From Ruminococcus sp. OA3 (GTDB lineage Bacteria > Bacillota > Clostridia > Lachnospirales > Lachnospiraceae): 64,000 nt of DNA. Below the pieces are notes generated by a model that saw only the letters and a list, made by a program, of their open reading frames with translations, ran no database searches and was not told where the DNA came from. Positions within the stretch are counted from its first letter, which is position 1, and each line of letters opens with the position of its first letter. The DNA lies in assembly GCF_022440845.1 (NCBI RefSeq), contig NZ_JAKNTO010000001.1:1426001-1490000 (forward strand), read 5' to 3'. Shown here one piece after another: positions 1 to 8,113 of the stretch. A program made the position numbers and the translations under genes.

Positions 1-585
1 AAGGACAGGACTGTCCGGATTACGCTGACTCTGCTGCTTGCCATGATACTGCTCACATCGGGCGTGGGATTCCTGTGCAATAACCTGCTTCCTGCCCCGG
101 TACTAAATTTTATGTTGATGGGAATGGCATTTTCCGCCACTTTTGCCAATATGGTCTCAGAGAAACGGCTGGAACAAATCATGGACAGTTTTGCCCCTGT
201 ACTGGGCATTGCACTGATTCTGGTTATATTAAACCTTGGGGCACCGCTGGACTATCATCTGATCCTGGGAGCAGGTTTGTTTACCGGGATCTACATCTTA
301 GCTCGTGCACTGGGAAAATACTTCGGAGCATTTTTTGGTGCCGCAATCACAAAATCGCCGAAAACCGTCCGCAATTATCTGGGGCTGACGCTGCTGCCTC
401 ATTCTGGAGTATCGCTTGTCTTTGCGGGAATTGCTGTATCTGTTCTGAGCGGACCTGCGCCTGAATGTGCCACGATCATTCAGGGGACCATTGCAGCAGC
501 AGCAGTTATCAATGAAATCATAGCTGTCGTTGCGGCAAAGAAAGGTTTTGAATGGTCGGGTGAGCTTCCTGGGAGTGTACATTAA
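1..585 (+). CDS. Cation/proton antiporter, C-terminal part (5' truncated by window)
   Basis: The reading frame is open from the first base (codons begin at position 1) and ends at the TAA at 583-585, so this is the C-terminal ~194 residues of a longer protein. What is visible is almost entirely hydrophobic helices with short polar loops, including glycine-rich segments and a short charged loop around MVSEKRLEQ. This matches the distal half of Na+/H+ or K+/H+ exchangers of the CPA type, which exchange cations for protons across the cytoplasmic membrane. The N-terminal half and any regulatory domain lie outside the window, so substrate and subfamily cannot be decided. It converges with the MgtC-family gene on the other strand, 61 bp away, with no strong terminator seen between them. 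Confidence 0.65.
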   Translation, partial: KDRTVRITLTLLLAMILLTSGVGFLCNNLLPAPVLNFMLMGMAFSATFANMVSEKRLEQIMDSFAPVLGIALILVILNLGAPLDYHLILGAGLFTGIYILARALGKYFGAFFGAAITKSPKTVRNYLGLTLLPHSGVSLVFAGIAVSVLSGPAPECATIIQGTIAAAAVINEIIAVVAAKKGFEWSGELPGSVH

Positions 586-646
586 AAACATTTCGTTCAT
601 CTTGCTGTTTAATCCTGAGATGCGAATTGAAATGATACTGCCGATG

Positions 647-1363
647 TTACTGTTTCCCGATTGACTGGATACAGTCACTCATAGAAAGCAAATCAATCGT
701 CTGCTGCATTGTCAGGGGTTCCGCGGAGGCGATCAGCAGATGGATGGTGACGGTGCCGTCTTCATTTTTTAACACATTGCCGATGTTCATCCGCATGTGT
801 GAAGTCTCAATTTTGTCCATCAGCTGTTCCAGATGTCCCGGAGAGTTTTCCATCACCACATTCAGTTCATAGGCACATGCATCTTTTGCGATATGTACCT
901 TATGTAAGATGATCTGCAGAATGATTACCAGTGCCGTAGTAAAAAGACCGATGTAATACATTCCGGAGCCGATTGCCAGTCCAATGGCGGAGGTGACCCA
1001 GAATCCGGCTGCTGTCGTGAGCCCCTGAACAGAGCCGCCCTTTTTCAAGAGCACACCGGCGCCCAGGAAACTGATGCCGCTGACTACCTGTGCGGCGATA
1101 CGGGCGGGGTCAGCGCCACGGGTCCCGGAAAAGAACATTCCGGCGGAGTCGGTGAGATCAGCGAACGAGTACTTGGAAACGATCATCATCACCGCAGCCG
1201 TGCAGGCGATAATACAATGAGTCCGTATCCCTGCCTGCTTTAAGCGCGATGTGCGTTCAAAGCCAATAGCGGCTCCGCAGAGGCAGGCGACAAAAATGCG
1301 GAGAAAAAAAGCAAACTCCTGTTGCAGCGAAATTACATCATTTAAATATTCAGCATAAAACAT
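647..1363 (-). CDS. MgtC/SapB family membrane protein
   Basis: A 238-residue protein with four to five hydrophobic segments in the first ~150 residues and a soluble C-terminal domain of ~85 residues. The N-terminal region carries the family hallmarks: RIFVACLCGAAIGFERTSR, then the conserved GIRTH segment, and GISFLGAGVLLKKGGSVQGL with GLTTAAGFWVTSAIGLAIG. MgtC-like proteins sit in the cytoplasmic membrane and are linked to magnesium homeostasis or to modulation of the F1Fo ATPase; the exact role of this member is not known. The C-terminal domain looks ACT-like, as in many longer MgtC relatives. The ATG is preceded by AAGGAGAACCTCGT, a good ribosome binding site. It follows the PHP-family gene on the same strand by 18 bp and is probably cotranscribed with it. 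Confidence 0.8.
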   Translation of the reverse strand: MFYAEYLNDVISLQQEFAFFLRIFVACLCGAAIGFERTSRLKQAGIRTHCIIACTAAVMMIVSKYSFADLTDSAGMFFSGTRGADPARIAAQVVSGISFLGAGVLLKKGGSVQGLTTAAGFWVTSAIGLAIGSGMYYIGLFTTALVIILQIILHKVHIAKDACAYELNVVMENSPGHLEQLMDKIETSHMRMNIGNVLKNEDGTVTIHLLIASAEPLTMQQTIDLLSMSDCIQSIGKQ

Positions 1364-1381
1364 ACGAGGTTCTCCTTAGTT

Positions 1382-2101
1382 TTAAAGCCTGATTCCTTTG
1401 TGCTCCAGATATTTTCTGAATCTGTGTTCATCTGCATTTATCACCAGCTCTTCCGGAAATCCGATTTCCTGCAGGAGTGAAACGCCAGATGCCAGATCGC
1501 CGATCCGGTTGCTGAAATGGGCATCGGAATTCACGATAATCCGTACGCCAAGCTCCGCACACAGTGTTACAATCTGCCTGCATACCGGGTAGGCATTGGG
1601 CCGGGTGAGTAAAGATCCGGTATTGACTTCCACGACCTTTTTTGCATCGGCAAAAGCCTGCAGGACGGGGCGGTGTTCAAAGGAAAATATGGGGTCACCG
1701 ATATGTCCGATCACATCTACATATTTGTTTTCGGCGATGCCGATCCACATCTGTGTATGATCTTCACTGGTCCGGGGAGACATCACATCCGCGTGCATGG
1801 ATGCGATGACCCAGTCCTGGGTGTCCAGCACTCTGTCGGGGACGGAAAGCTTTCCGCCCGGTCCGATGACATCCGCTTCGATTCCGTATAACAGGCAGAC
1901 ACCTTCAGAAAATCTGGGAAGAAGCCGCTGGTTTGTGAAATGTACCCAGTTATCCGGGCCTCCGGGCTTGAGGCAGCTGTGGTCGGTTACAGCCAGATAG
2001 GACAGCTGCCGTTTTGCGGCAGCTGCGATATTTTCCTGCAGCGTACTGTATGCGTCACCGCTGCGGAATGTGTGTGTATGTGTATCCGCTATTAATTTCA
2101 A
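1382..2101 (-). CDS. PHP-domain phosphoesterase (YcdX-like)
   Basis: A 239-residue protein of the PHP family, metal-dependent phosphoesterases that use histidine and aspartate ligands. Visible motifs are the N-terminal DTHTHTFRSGDAYS (HxH metal ligands near residues 7-11), TDHS near residue 40, an E in GIEADV, SMHADV, GHIGDP and the terminal NSDAHF segment. These correspond to the trinuclear metal site of YcdX-type PHP phosphatases. The likely start is an unusual TTG at 2101: GGAGG lies seven to eight bases upstream and the protein then begins directly at the HxH strand, as in relatives. The substrate is unknown. The gene sits 18 bp upstream of the MgtC-family gene on the same strand. Confidence 0.75.
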   Translation of the reverse strand: MKLIADTHTHTFRSGDAYSTLQENIAAAAKRQLSYLAVTDHSCLKPGGPDNWVHFTNQRLLPRFSEGVCLLYGIEADVIGPGGKLSVPDRVLDTQDWVIASMHADVMSPRTSEDHTQMWIGIAENKYVDVIGHIGDPIFSFEHRPVLQAFADAKKVVEVNTGSLLTRPNAYPVCRQIVTLCAELGVRIIVNSDAHFSNRIGDLASGVSLLQEIGFPEELVINADEHRFRKYLEHKGIRL

Positions 2102-2229
2102 AATAATACCTCCAGACTTGAAGCATGACCCGTGTGCAGTGCGGGCCTGCGTCAGATAAATTTACCAGAAAATTATGGTATGATTTCTGTTAGCGTCATC
2201 ATAGCACAAAAAAGTACTTACTAAAATGT

Positions 2230-2261
2230 AAATATTTATCGTAAATTAACGGTAAATATTT
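2230..2261. repeat. AT-rich inverted repeat between PHP and HAD genes
   Basis: Arms AAATATTTATCGT (2230-2242) and ACGGTAAATATTT (2249-2261) pair over 13 bp with one G-T mismatch around a 6-base loop. It lies in the 229-bp gap between two minus-strand genes. No U-run follows it in the minus direction, so it is a weak terminator candidate. It could be a protein-binding dyad instead; no more can be said. Confidence 0.3.
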
Positions 2262-2330
2262 TGCGTTGATAAAGACATGAAAAATTTATCGGAAGAATTT
2301 ATATTATTTACCCGCACCGTGCCTTTTTCC

Positions 2331-2945
2331 TCAGCCTGTTTTGACTCCGGCTTTTTCCAGTGCATTTCTAAGTTCCTGTACGTCCTTTCTAAACACAAAC
2401 CCATTCCATCCGGCTTCTTTTGCCCCTTCAATATTCTCTGTTCTGTCGTCAATAAAAAAGTTTTCCTCCGGTACAAGGCCAAATGTTTCAGAAAATGTGT
2501 CATAGATATTCCTGTCCGGTTTCAGGAGCTTGTAATCGGCAGATATAAATTCGCCATCAAAAATTTCGATTGCCGGCAGGCGATGGCGATACAGATAATA
2601 CGTATCTGCCGTATTGGACAGCAGATAAATCCCGTATCCGTTTTCTTTCAGTCTGCGGATTACTGGTTCAATGCCATCAATCGGGGGATTGTTCATCCCC
2701 CAGTCCTCCATCAGCCTGGCGCATATCGTACGAAGACGGACAGGAAGTCTCTTTTTGACCTGGGCTGCCGCCGCCGGAATGTCCATCGTCCCCAGGTTCC
2801 ATTCCAGCCATTCAGGCCCGTTAAAAAGTTCCTTTAACATGATTTTCTGGTCGGACTTTGCCGGCAGGTATTGTGCAGCAAATCCAGGCATATTATCCTC
2901 AATCAAAACATTACCCATATCAAACACAATATTTTTTATACCCAT
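2331..2945 (-). CDS. HAD-superfamily hydrolase (subfamily IA), last gene of transport operon A
   Basis: A 204-residue haloacid dehalogenase-type phosphatase. Motif I is FDMGNVLIED at residues ~8-17; the second catalytic Asp is replaced by the DxGxV arrangement typical of YihX-like proteins. Motif II is LLSNTAD, the motif III lysine lies in KLLKPDRNIYD, and motif IV is FIDDRTENI. The cap insertion between motifs I and II is alpha-helical, as in subfamily IA. Family knowledge suggests a soluble phosphatase of small phosphorylated metabolites. Its start (GGGAGGAG upstream of ATG) lies 15 bp after the PfkB-type kinase stop, so it appears cotranscribed with transport operon A. A kinase and a phosphatase in one uptake operon suggest phosphorylated-sugar handling, which is inference. 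Copy B of the module lacks this gene. Confidence 0.75.
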   Translation of the reverse strand: MGIKNIVFDMGNVLIEDNMPGFAAQYLPAKSDQKIMLKELFNGPEWLEWNLGTMDIPAAAAQVKKRLPVRLRTICARLMEDWGMNNPPIDGIEPVIRRLKENGYGIYLLSNTADTYYLYRHRLPAIEIFDGEFISADYKLLKPDRNIYDTFSETFGLVPEENFFIDDRTENIEGAKEAGWNGFVFRKDVQELRNALEKAGVKTG

Positions 2946-2960
2946 GGTTTTCTCCTCCCG

Positions 2961-3854
2961 TTAAGCTTTCGGTGCCACAAACTCGGGATACCGTTCCCGA
3001 ATGCATGTCAGTACATCCTCCCGCGTTCCTTTGAACGGACCAAATGTTTCCTGTTTTAAGGATACCAGTGCAGCTGTATAAAGTAGCGCCTGGTCAATGC
3101 CTGCCCGCTGACGCTCAGTTATGTAAGCGCCAATCGTTGTGTCACCTCTTCCTGATCTTCCTTTGGAAACATCCTTTGGCCGGAATGGGCAAACATGATA
3201 CTTTTCACCATCGTATACCATGACCTCGGTACTGTGAGTCAGCAGCACTTCCTTAGCCCCCCATTCATGAAGTTGTCTTGCCGCCTTTTTACGGTCATCG
3301 AAGCCGGTAAGGGTCTTTGCCTCGTCGGAATCCACCTTGAGGTAGGTGATATAAGGGAACCATTTCACCTTGTCCGGCCAGTCGGCGGTATAGATACGCT
3401 CATCCTCTCCGACATAGCGGACATAGCCCTGCATATCACAGGCAACCTTTCCTCTCGCCGCAAGACAGGGAAAGAGCTCAAAATCCAATTGTCCGTTGAT
3501 ATAGCTGATCAATTGATAGACATCAGCCTGTACCTCGGGGATATCTGCCGGTGTAATGACCTTGATCTGTCCGGTCATGGTCAGATATCGCTCATTCCGG
3601 CTTTCTGTCGGGTAGATCACCCGGGTTGTCGTAACAGGAGCGGCCAGAGGATGGATATCCTGTACATAAAACATCTGGTGGATGTAGCTCTGTTCTGGAG
3701 CGGTCTGCGCCAGGAGGCCGATCTGCGCGCCTGAGGCCAGCGCTGCATATGCGCTGAAAAGCCCCGGTCCGGCCAGAAGAGTTTTCGTCTCGCCCATATA
3801 TTCATCGTAATCAATGGTTACTGGTCCTATTATATATAAATCATATGATTTCAT
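2961..3854 (-). CDS. PfkB-type carbohydrate kinase, transport operon A
   Basis: A 297-residue ribokinase/PfkB-fold protein. The C-terminal anion-hole/catalytic segment reads GRSGRGDTTIGAY (residues ~233-245). The usual GAGD becomes GRGD, but the catalytic Asp is kept. Its paralogue at 18811-19692 has the same replacement, so it is a subfamily trait and not a defect. The N-terminal half keeps the substrate-side GGxG-like turn (AGPGLFSAYAAL). The predicted role is ATP-dependent phosphorylation of a sugar or sugar derivative entering through the adjacent ABC transporter. It lies 14 bp after the ATPase gene and 15 bp before the HAD gene. The ribosome binding site AAAGGAG precedes the ATG. The true substrate is unknown; fructosamine-type substrates handled by FrlD-like kinases are one possibility. 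Confidence 0.7.
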   Translation of the reverse strand: MKSYDLYIIGPVTIDYDEYMGETKTLLAGPGLFSAYAALASGAQIGLLAQTAPEQSYIHQMFYVQDIHPLAAPVTTTRVIYPTESRNERYLTMTGQIKVITPADIPEVQADVYQLISYINGQLDFELFPCLAARGKVACDMQGYVRYVGEDERIYTADWPDKVKWFPYITYLKVDSDEAKTLTGFDDRKKAARQLHEWGAKEVLLTHSTEVMVYDGEKYHVCPFRPKDVSKGRSGRGDTTIGAYITERQRAGIDQALLYTAALVSLKQETFGPFKGTREDVLTCIRERYPEFVAPKA

Positions 3855-3868
3855 ATCTTTTTACTCCT

Positions 3869-4999
3869 TTATGGCAGAAGCCGGACACAGGGATCGTCAA
3901 AAGAAACTTTCACTGTATCACCTTCTGCAAATCGCCGGGTTAGCTGGGGGTTGTACACTTCTACGATGAGAGCCGTGCTGTCAGGCAGCGTCACCTCATA
4001 TTCTATCTTGGCACCGTAGTAAACGGCACGGGTTACAGATCCCGACAGGCTTCCTTCACTGGCACTCAGGCGGACAGATTCCGGCCGCACTGCCATCACA
4101 CACGAAGCCTCCGGCTGTATATTCCGGATATCACCGGGATTAGGGATCACATAACGATGATCTCCGTATCGAACCGTCGCCTTCTCCTGCTGCATGCCTT
4201 TAAATGTACATGGAATAAAGTTTGCCTTGCCTATGAAATTAGCCACGAACTGATTTGCCGGATATTCATAAATCTCCTGTGGAGATCCTGCCTGCATGAT
4301 ATCTCCGTCCTTCATGATCACAACGATATCGGAAATCGCCATCGCTTCACTTTGATCATGTGTAACGTAAAGACTTGTGATCCCCAGACGTTTTTGGATG
4401 CCGCGCAGTTCATCCCGCATATGCTCACGCAGTTTGGCGTCCAGGTTGGACAGTGGTTCATCAAAGAGAAGCACCCGCGGTTCAATCACGACAGCCCTCG
4501 CAAGCGCTACACGCTGCTGCTGGCCGCCGGACATCTGATTCGGATAACGGTTCTCCATTCCCGTAAGCTGCATCAGTTCCATCACGGCATTTGTCCGCCG
4601 TACGATCTCATCCCTGCCAAGCTTTTTCACCTTGAGTCCGTATGCCACATTGTCCCATACCGAAAGGTGGGGAAAAAGTGCATAGGACTGAAACACCATG
4701 GAGATATCCCGTTTGTTAGACGGCATATTTGCCACGTCCTCATCCCCGATAAAAATGGATCCGGCGGTTGGCGTCTCAAATCCGGAAATCATCCGCAGCG
4801 TCGTTGTCTTGCCGCATCCGGAAGGCCCTAAGAGCGTCATCAGCCTGCCGTCGGGAATGTTCAGCTCAATGTGGTTGACGGCCGTGGTTTCTCCTTTGCC
4901 GTCGGGTGTCCTGAATATTTTTGTCAGATTCTGCATCCGCACAGCGCTGGAATGCCTGCGCAGATCAACAGCGATATTTTGATCGGTGGTCTGTACCAT
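3869..4999 (-). CDS. ABC transporter ATP-binding protein (ferric/polyamine/sugar-phosphate type), operon A
   Basis: A 376-residue ATPase of the Fe3+/AfuC-PotA-like group. The Walker A is GPSGCGKTTT, the Q-loop lies in VFQSYALFPHL, the ABC signature is MSGGQQQRVALARA, the Walker B is RVLLFDEPLSNLDA, and the switch His is in YVTHDQSEAMAI. A C-terminal TOBE domain (about residues 290-375) follows. I place the start at the ATG at 4999, with AGGAGG nine bases upstream, because the longer frame would overlap the permease gene and this start aligns with the paralogue at 17660. It powers the fused permease encoded just upstream (5028-6719). The nearest relatives by sequence type import ferric iron, 2-aminoethylphosphonate or hexose phosphates, so the substrate is not decided. 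Confidence 0.88.
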   Translation of the reverse strand: MVQTTDQNIAVDLRRHSSAVRMQNLTKIFRTPDGKGETTAVNHIELNIPDGRLMTLLGPSGCGKTTTLRMISGFETPTAGSIFIGDEDVANMPSNKRDISMVFQSYALFPHLSVWDNVAYGLKVKKLGRDEIVRRTNAVMELMQLTGMENRYPNQMSGGQQQRVALARAVVIEPRVLLFDEPLSNLDAKLREHMRDELRGIQKRLGITSLYVTHDQSEAMAISDIVVIMKDGDIMQAGSPQEIYEYPANQFVANFIGKANFIPCTFKGMQQEKATVRYGDHRYVIPNPGDIRNIQPEASCVMAVRPESVRLSASEGSLSGSVTRAVYYGAKIEYEVTLPDSTALIVEVYNPQLTRRFAEGDTVKVSFDDPCVRLLP

Positions 5000-5027
5000 A
5001 GTAGATTTCCTCCTTGTCATATCCTTT

Positions 5028-6719
5028 CTATGCTTTTTTACGTTTTCCCTGCCGCATATATTTCGGCATGAATAAAAAGTTGACCAATGCACTGATCAAA
5101 GCCATAGCGATCGCTATCACCATCATCAGTACAAGTATGTATGCAGCTGCCGTGCTGTATTGGCTGGTCTCAAACAACGAAAACAGCCGGGAGGTGGCGA
5201 GACTCCATTTCGGCGAAACCAGGAATACCACCATGCTGACTGCGGTTATGGACCGCAGAAAGGAGTAGGACAGGCCCGAGAAGAATGGCTGCCGTAACAG
5301 CGGCAGGGTTATTTTTCGGAAGGTAACTCCTGTAGATGCGCCAAGGATGGTTGACGCCTCCTCTATGCAGGGGTCTATCTGCATCAGGGTGGAGGTTCCC
5401 GACTCAATACCGATCGTCATCGACCGGAACGCAAAGGCCATAATAAGGATCAGTGCGGTTCCCGTGAGCAGCAGCGGCGGTGAGTTAAAGGTATATACGT
5501 ATCCGATTCCGATCACAGTACCTGGAATCGCAAACATCATCATGGAAGAGAAATCCACCAGCTTGCGGCCATAAAATTTCTGGCGTACAACCAGATAGGC
5601 AATGATCATACCCATAATACCTGCGAACGGGGCAGCTATTGTGGCAAGTTTGATTGAATTGCTGATCGAAGACCATCCCACGGTGAACACGTAGGCAAAA
5701 TGCTCCATGGTAAAGCTGCTGTCAGCCCCCCAGGTTCTCATAAACGCCCCTACAATCACCGTACCGTACAATGCAATCAGCAGGATGCTGATCAGGCTGC
5801 AGAAAATTGTGAGAGGGACGACAATGTGCTTTTCATGAATCTTACGGCGCTTCTGCGTAGGCTTTCCGGTTACTGTTATAAAGCTTTTTTTGCCCAGCCA
5901 GTATTTACGGATCACAAAGGCGGTCAACGCAGGCAGTAACATGCCAAGTGCCAGGATCGCTCCCCCCTGTGTATCAAACATGCTGGTGACCCGCAGGTAA
6001 GCATCTACTGCCAGTGTACTGAACTTTCCGCCGATAACAGAAGGATTTGCAAAATCTTCAATTGACTGCACAAAGGTAATGAGCAGGGCACTGGCGATGC
6101 CGGGCAGAGCCAGCGGCAGCGTCACTGTACGAAAAATATGCCCCCTGGTAGCCCCCATACTGAAAGCCGCATCCTCCACTGAGTCATCGATGGATTCAAG
6201 GATTCCGGTCAAAGTCAGATAGGCAATCGGGTACAGCGTGATTGCCTGTACGGCAATCAGGCTGTGAATCCCGTATACACTGAAATTTTTGATCTGCAGC
6301 AATTCCGTTACGGCCCCGGAGCGCCCGAATAAAAATATGATCGCAAGACATAACGTGTAGGGCGGAGTCACCATCGGCAGAATGGCGATAAAACGAAAGA
6401 ACCGTTTGAATGGCATTTCTGTACGGGTCAGGGCAAATGCAAACACAAATCCTAACCCCGTAGAAAGAATGCAGACGATGCCCCCGAGCTTCATGGAATT
6501 TGCAAAAGATTTCAGATAAGTGGAACTGCGGCTGAAGACTTCCTTAAAGCCATCGAGGGAATGGACGCCGTTGGCATCCACAAAACACATACGAATGACC
6601 CTGAACATCGGCAGCCAGACAAAGATAAATAAAAATGCGAAGATAACAAGAATCGTAACTATCAGTATCGGCTGCCTTAAAAGAATTTTCATGTTGACAG
6701 AACGGTTTTTAACTTTCAC
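5028..6719 (-). CDS. ABC transporter fused permease (FbpB/ThiP-like, duplicated), operon A
   Basis: A 563-residue integral membrane protein made of two fused binding-protein-dependent permease domains, with about twelve membrane segments. Each half carries an EAA-type loop that contacts the ATPase: EDAAFSMGATRGHIFRTVTLP in the first half and EEASTILGASTGVTFRKITLP in the second. This double architecture is typical of iron(III), thiamine and 2-aminoethylphosphonate/sugar-phosphate importers. It is the middle gene of a tight operon with its lipoprotein 36 bp upstream and its ATPase 28 bp downstream. It is closely similar along its full length to the permease at 15928-17628, including the shared TVTGKPTQKRRKIHE linker between the halves. 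The start could be the ATG at 6719 or the internal ATG ten codons on. Confidence 0.88.
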   Translation of the reverse strand: MKVKNRSVNMKILLRQPILIVTILVIFAFLFIFVWLPMFRVIRMCFVDANGVHSLDGFKEVFSRSSTYLKSFANSMKLGGIVCILSTGLGFVFAFALTRTEMPFKRFFRFIAILPMVTPPYTLCLAIIFLFGRSGAVTELLQIKNFSVYGIHSLIAVQAITLYPIAYLTLTGILESIDDSVEDAAFSMGATRGHIFRTVTLPLALPGIASALLITFVQSIEDFANPSVIGGKFSTLAVDAYLRVTSMFDTQGGAILALGMLLPALTAFVIRKYWLGKKSFITVTGKPTQKRRKIHEKHIVVPLTIFCSLISILLIALYGTVIVGAFMRTWGADSSFTMEHFAYVFTVGWSSISNSIKLATIAAPFAGIMGMIIAYLVVRQKFYGRKLVDFSSMMMFAIPGTVIGIGYVYTFNSPPLLLTGTALILIMAFAFRSMTIGIESGTSTLMQIDPCIEEASTILGASTGVTFRKITLPLLRQPFFSGLSYSFLRSITAVSMVVFLVSPKWSLATSRLFSLFETSQYSTAAAYILVLMMVIAIAMALISALVNFLFMPKYMRQGKRKKA

Positions 6720-6755
6720 AGGTGACTCCCCTTTCAGAAAAATGTTGTAAAGGAT

Positions 6756-7874
6756 TTACTCCGACAGACTTTCCGCATTATCAATATCGTCCAGGAATTT
6801 GTTCAGCATATCTTCTTTGCTGTCAGCAGCTACCTTCGGATCGACGGTAAACAATTCCAGTCCTTCCATGGCAGGCATTCCCTCAGCGGATTTCGCGCCG
6901 GTGCGCACCGGCGTACGGTATGCCTGAGCTACCTGTGCCTGTCCCGATTCAGAAAGCATCCAGTCGATGAAAAGTTCCGCATTGGCGCGTTCCTCCTCTT
7001 TCAGGTTTTTGATCAGAGAAAGTCCCGACTGTGTAAATCCATTGACATCGTCAAGGATCACCATTTCCACCGGATATCCCTGATCCTGGGCATTTAAAAC
7101 CTCGGAAGGCGGTGTTACCGTCATGGCAGCTTCGCCGAGATTTACCGCCATCATAGAGGCACTGGAACCTTTGGCGTACTGGGTTACATTCTTATCAAGT
7201 TCTCTGAGCCAGTCCCAGCCGGCATCTTCTCCTCTCCACTGCAGCGTCATATTGAGGACAAGGAGTCCAACGCCGGAGGTCGTCGGATGAGGCATGGTGA
7301 TCTGCCCCTGGTATTCCGGCTTCAGCAGATCATCCCAGGTGTCCGGATATTTCAGATGATTCATTTCAAATACTTCAGTGTTGCATGCGATGCCATAGAG
7401 GCTGCAGAAGTAAGGATTCCAGCAGGAGGCGTCAACATTGGCATCCTTCAGCTTGAAATCATCGGGAATATTATCCAATTCCGGAGATTGGTAGCTTTCC
7501 AGCAGGTCTGCCTCCATCAGCGTAACGTAAGCGTCATCCGTGTGTCCCATGACAATTGAGGCCTGCGGATTACCCGCTTCTGCCTGAATACGGGTCATCA
7601 TCTCACCCTGTGACATACGCACATAATTCACTTTGATTCCTGTCTCCTGTTCGAACGGAACGAAGTACAGCGGAAGCTCTGCTTCGGTGGACGCAGTGTA
7701 TACAGTCAGCTCCTTATAGTCAGACTTAGGAGCCTGTTTTCCCCCGTCTGAGTCTTCGCTCTTTTGCTCTGTACCTCCTGTCGTTGTTTTGTCTTCCTTT
7801 GCAGCAGATCCTCCACCACAGCCGTACAGCGTAAATAGGAGCATTGCCAACAGGATTGCCATTGTTCTTTTCAT
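6756..7874 (-). CDS. ABC transporter substrate-binding lipoprotein, operon A
   Basis: A 372-residue secreted lipoprotein. The signal peptide is MKRTMAILLAMLLFTLYGC, with a lipobox ending in Cys19, then an acidic/Gly-Ser linker (residues ~20-55). The ligand-binding fold starts at ELTVYTASTEAELPLYFVPF. This opening strand and the later GEAAMTVTPPS segment are characteristic of the ferric-binding/AfuA-type binding-protein family. I chose the ATG at 7874, with AGGAG seven bases upstream, over an in-frame TTG at 7892 that would overlap that ribosome binding site. It is the first gene of operon A and the probable capture subunit. The conserved iron-ligand tyrosine pair of FbpA is not obvious, so iron is not the favoured substrate (inference). 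Confidence 0.85.
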   Translation of the reverse strand: MKRTMAILLAMLLFTLYGCGGGSAAKEDKTTTGGTEQKSEDSDGGKQAPKSDYKELTVYTASTEAELPLYFVPFEQETGIKVNYVRMSQGEMMTRIQAEAGNPQASIVMGHTDDAYVTLMEADLLESYQSPELDNIPDDFKLKDANVDASCWNPYFCSLYGIACNTEVFEMNHLKYPDTWDDLLKPEYQGQITMPHPTTSGVGLLVLNMTLQWRGEDAGWDWLRELDKNVTQYAKGSSASMMAVNLGEAAMTVTPPSEVLNAQDQGYPVEMVILDDVNGFTQSGLSLIKNLKEEERANAELFIDWMLSESGQAQVAQAYRTPVRTGAKSAEGMPAMEGLELFTVDPKVAADSKEDMLNKFLDDIDNAESLSE

Positions 7875-7916
7875 ATTTCTGACTCCTTTCAAAAATGAAT
7901 TTGTTTGATGGTATAT

Positions 7917-7945
7917 ATGATAGCAAAATGGCTGAAAAAGAGAAT
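7917..7945 (-). promoter_or_regulatory. Candidate promoter of transport operon A
   Basis: Reading the minus strand, TGC followed by TATCAT (7922-7917) forms an extended -10 element about 45 bases upstream of the lipoprotein ATG. The -35 region is poor. The matching operon B promoter also has an extended -10 (TGC-TATTAT), so both transport operons may need activation by their AraC-type regulators. This is inference from sequence only. Confidence 0.35.
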
Positions 7946-8061
7946 GATAAATTATTGGAAAAGAACAAAAAAATTCATATTTCTCATTTTGGATTTTAAC
8001 AAAACTATAAATTTTTTGCGAATTTGGATAAATATTCTAATGTTTTATATATCCTTTTTTC

Positions 8062-8090
8062 TTGTGAATGAATAGAAAATATACTAAAAT
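8062..8090 (+). promoter_or_regulatory. Candidate promoter of sensor operon A
   Basis: TTGTGA (8062-8067) and TAAAAT (8085-8090) are separated by 17 bp and lie just upstream of the AGGAGG ribosome binding site (8099-8104) of the sensor-protein gene. The 239-bp AT-rich intergenic region separates this operon from the divergent transport operon A. Confidence 0.4.
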
Positions 8091-8113
8091 ATAAAAGCAG
8101 GAGGTGTTTGAAA

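Noticed and set aside
2230-2261. AT-rich dyad as terminator of operon A
   Set aside because: No U-run follows in the minus direction and the stem is almost all A-T; kept only as an inverted repeat.
6756-7874. Naming the operon A transporter as a ferric iron importer
   Set aside because: The family also includes sugar-phosphate and phosphonate importers, and the adjacent PfkB-type kinase and HAD phosphatase argue against iron.
7875-7892. TTG at 7892 as start of the operon A lipoprotein
   Set aside because: The ribosome binding site AGGAG lies inside this extension and fits ATG 7874, which also gives a standard signal peptide.
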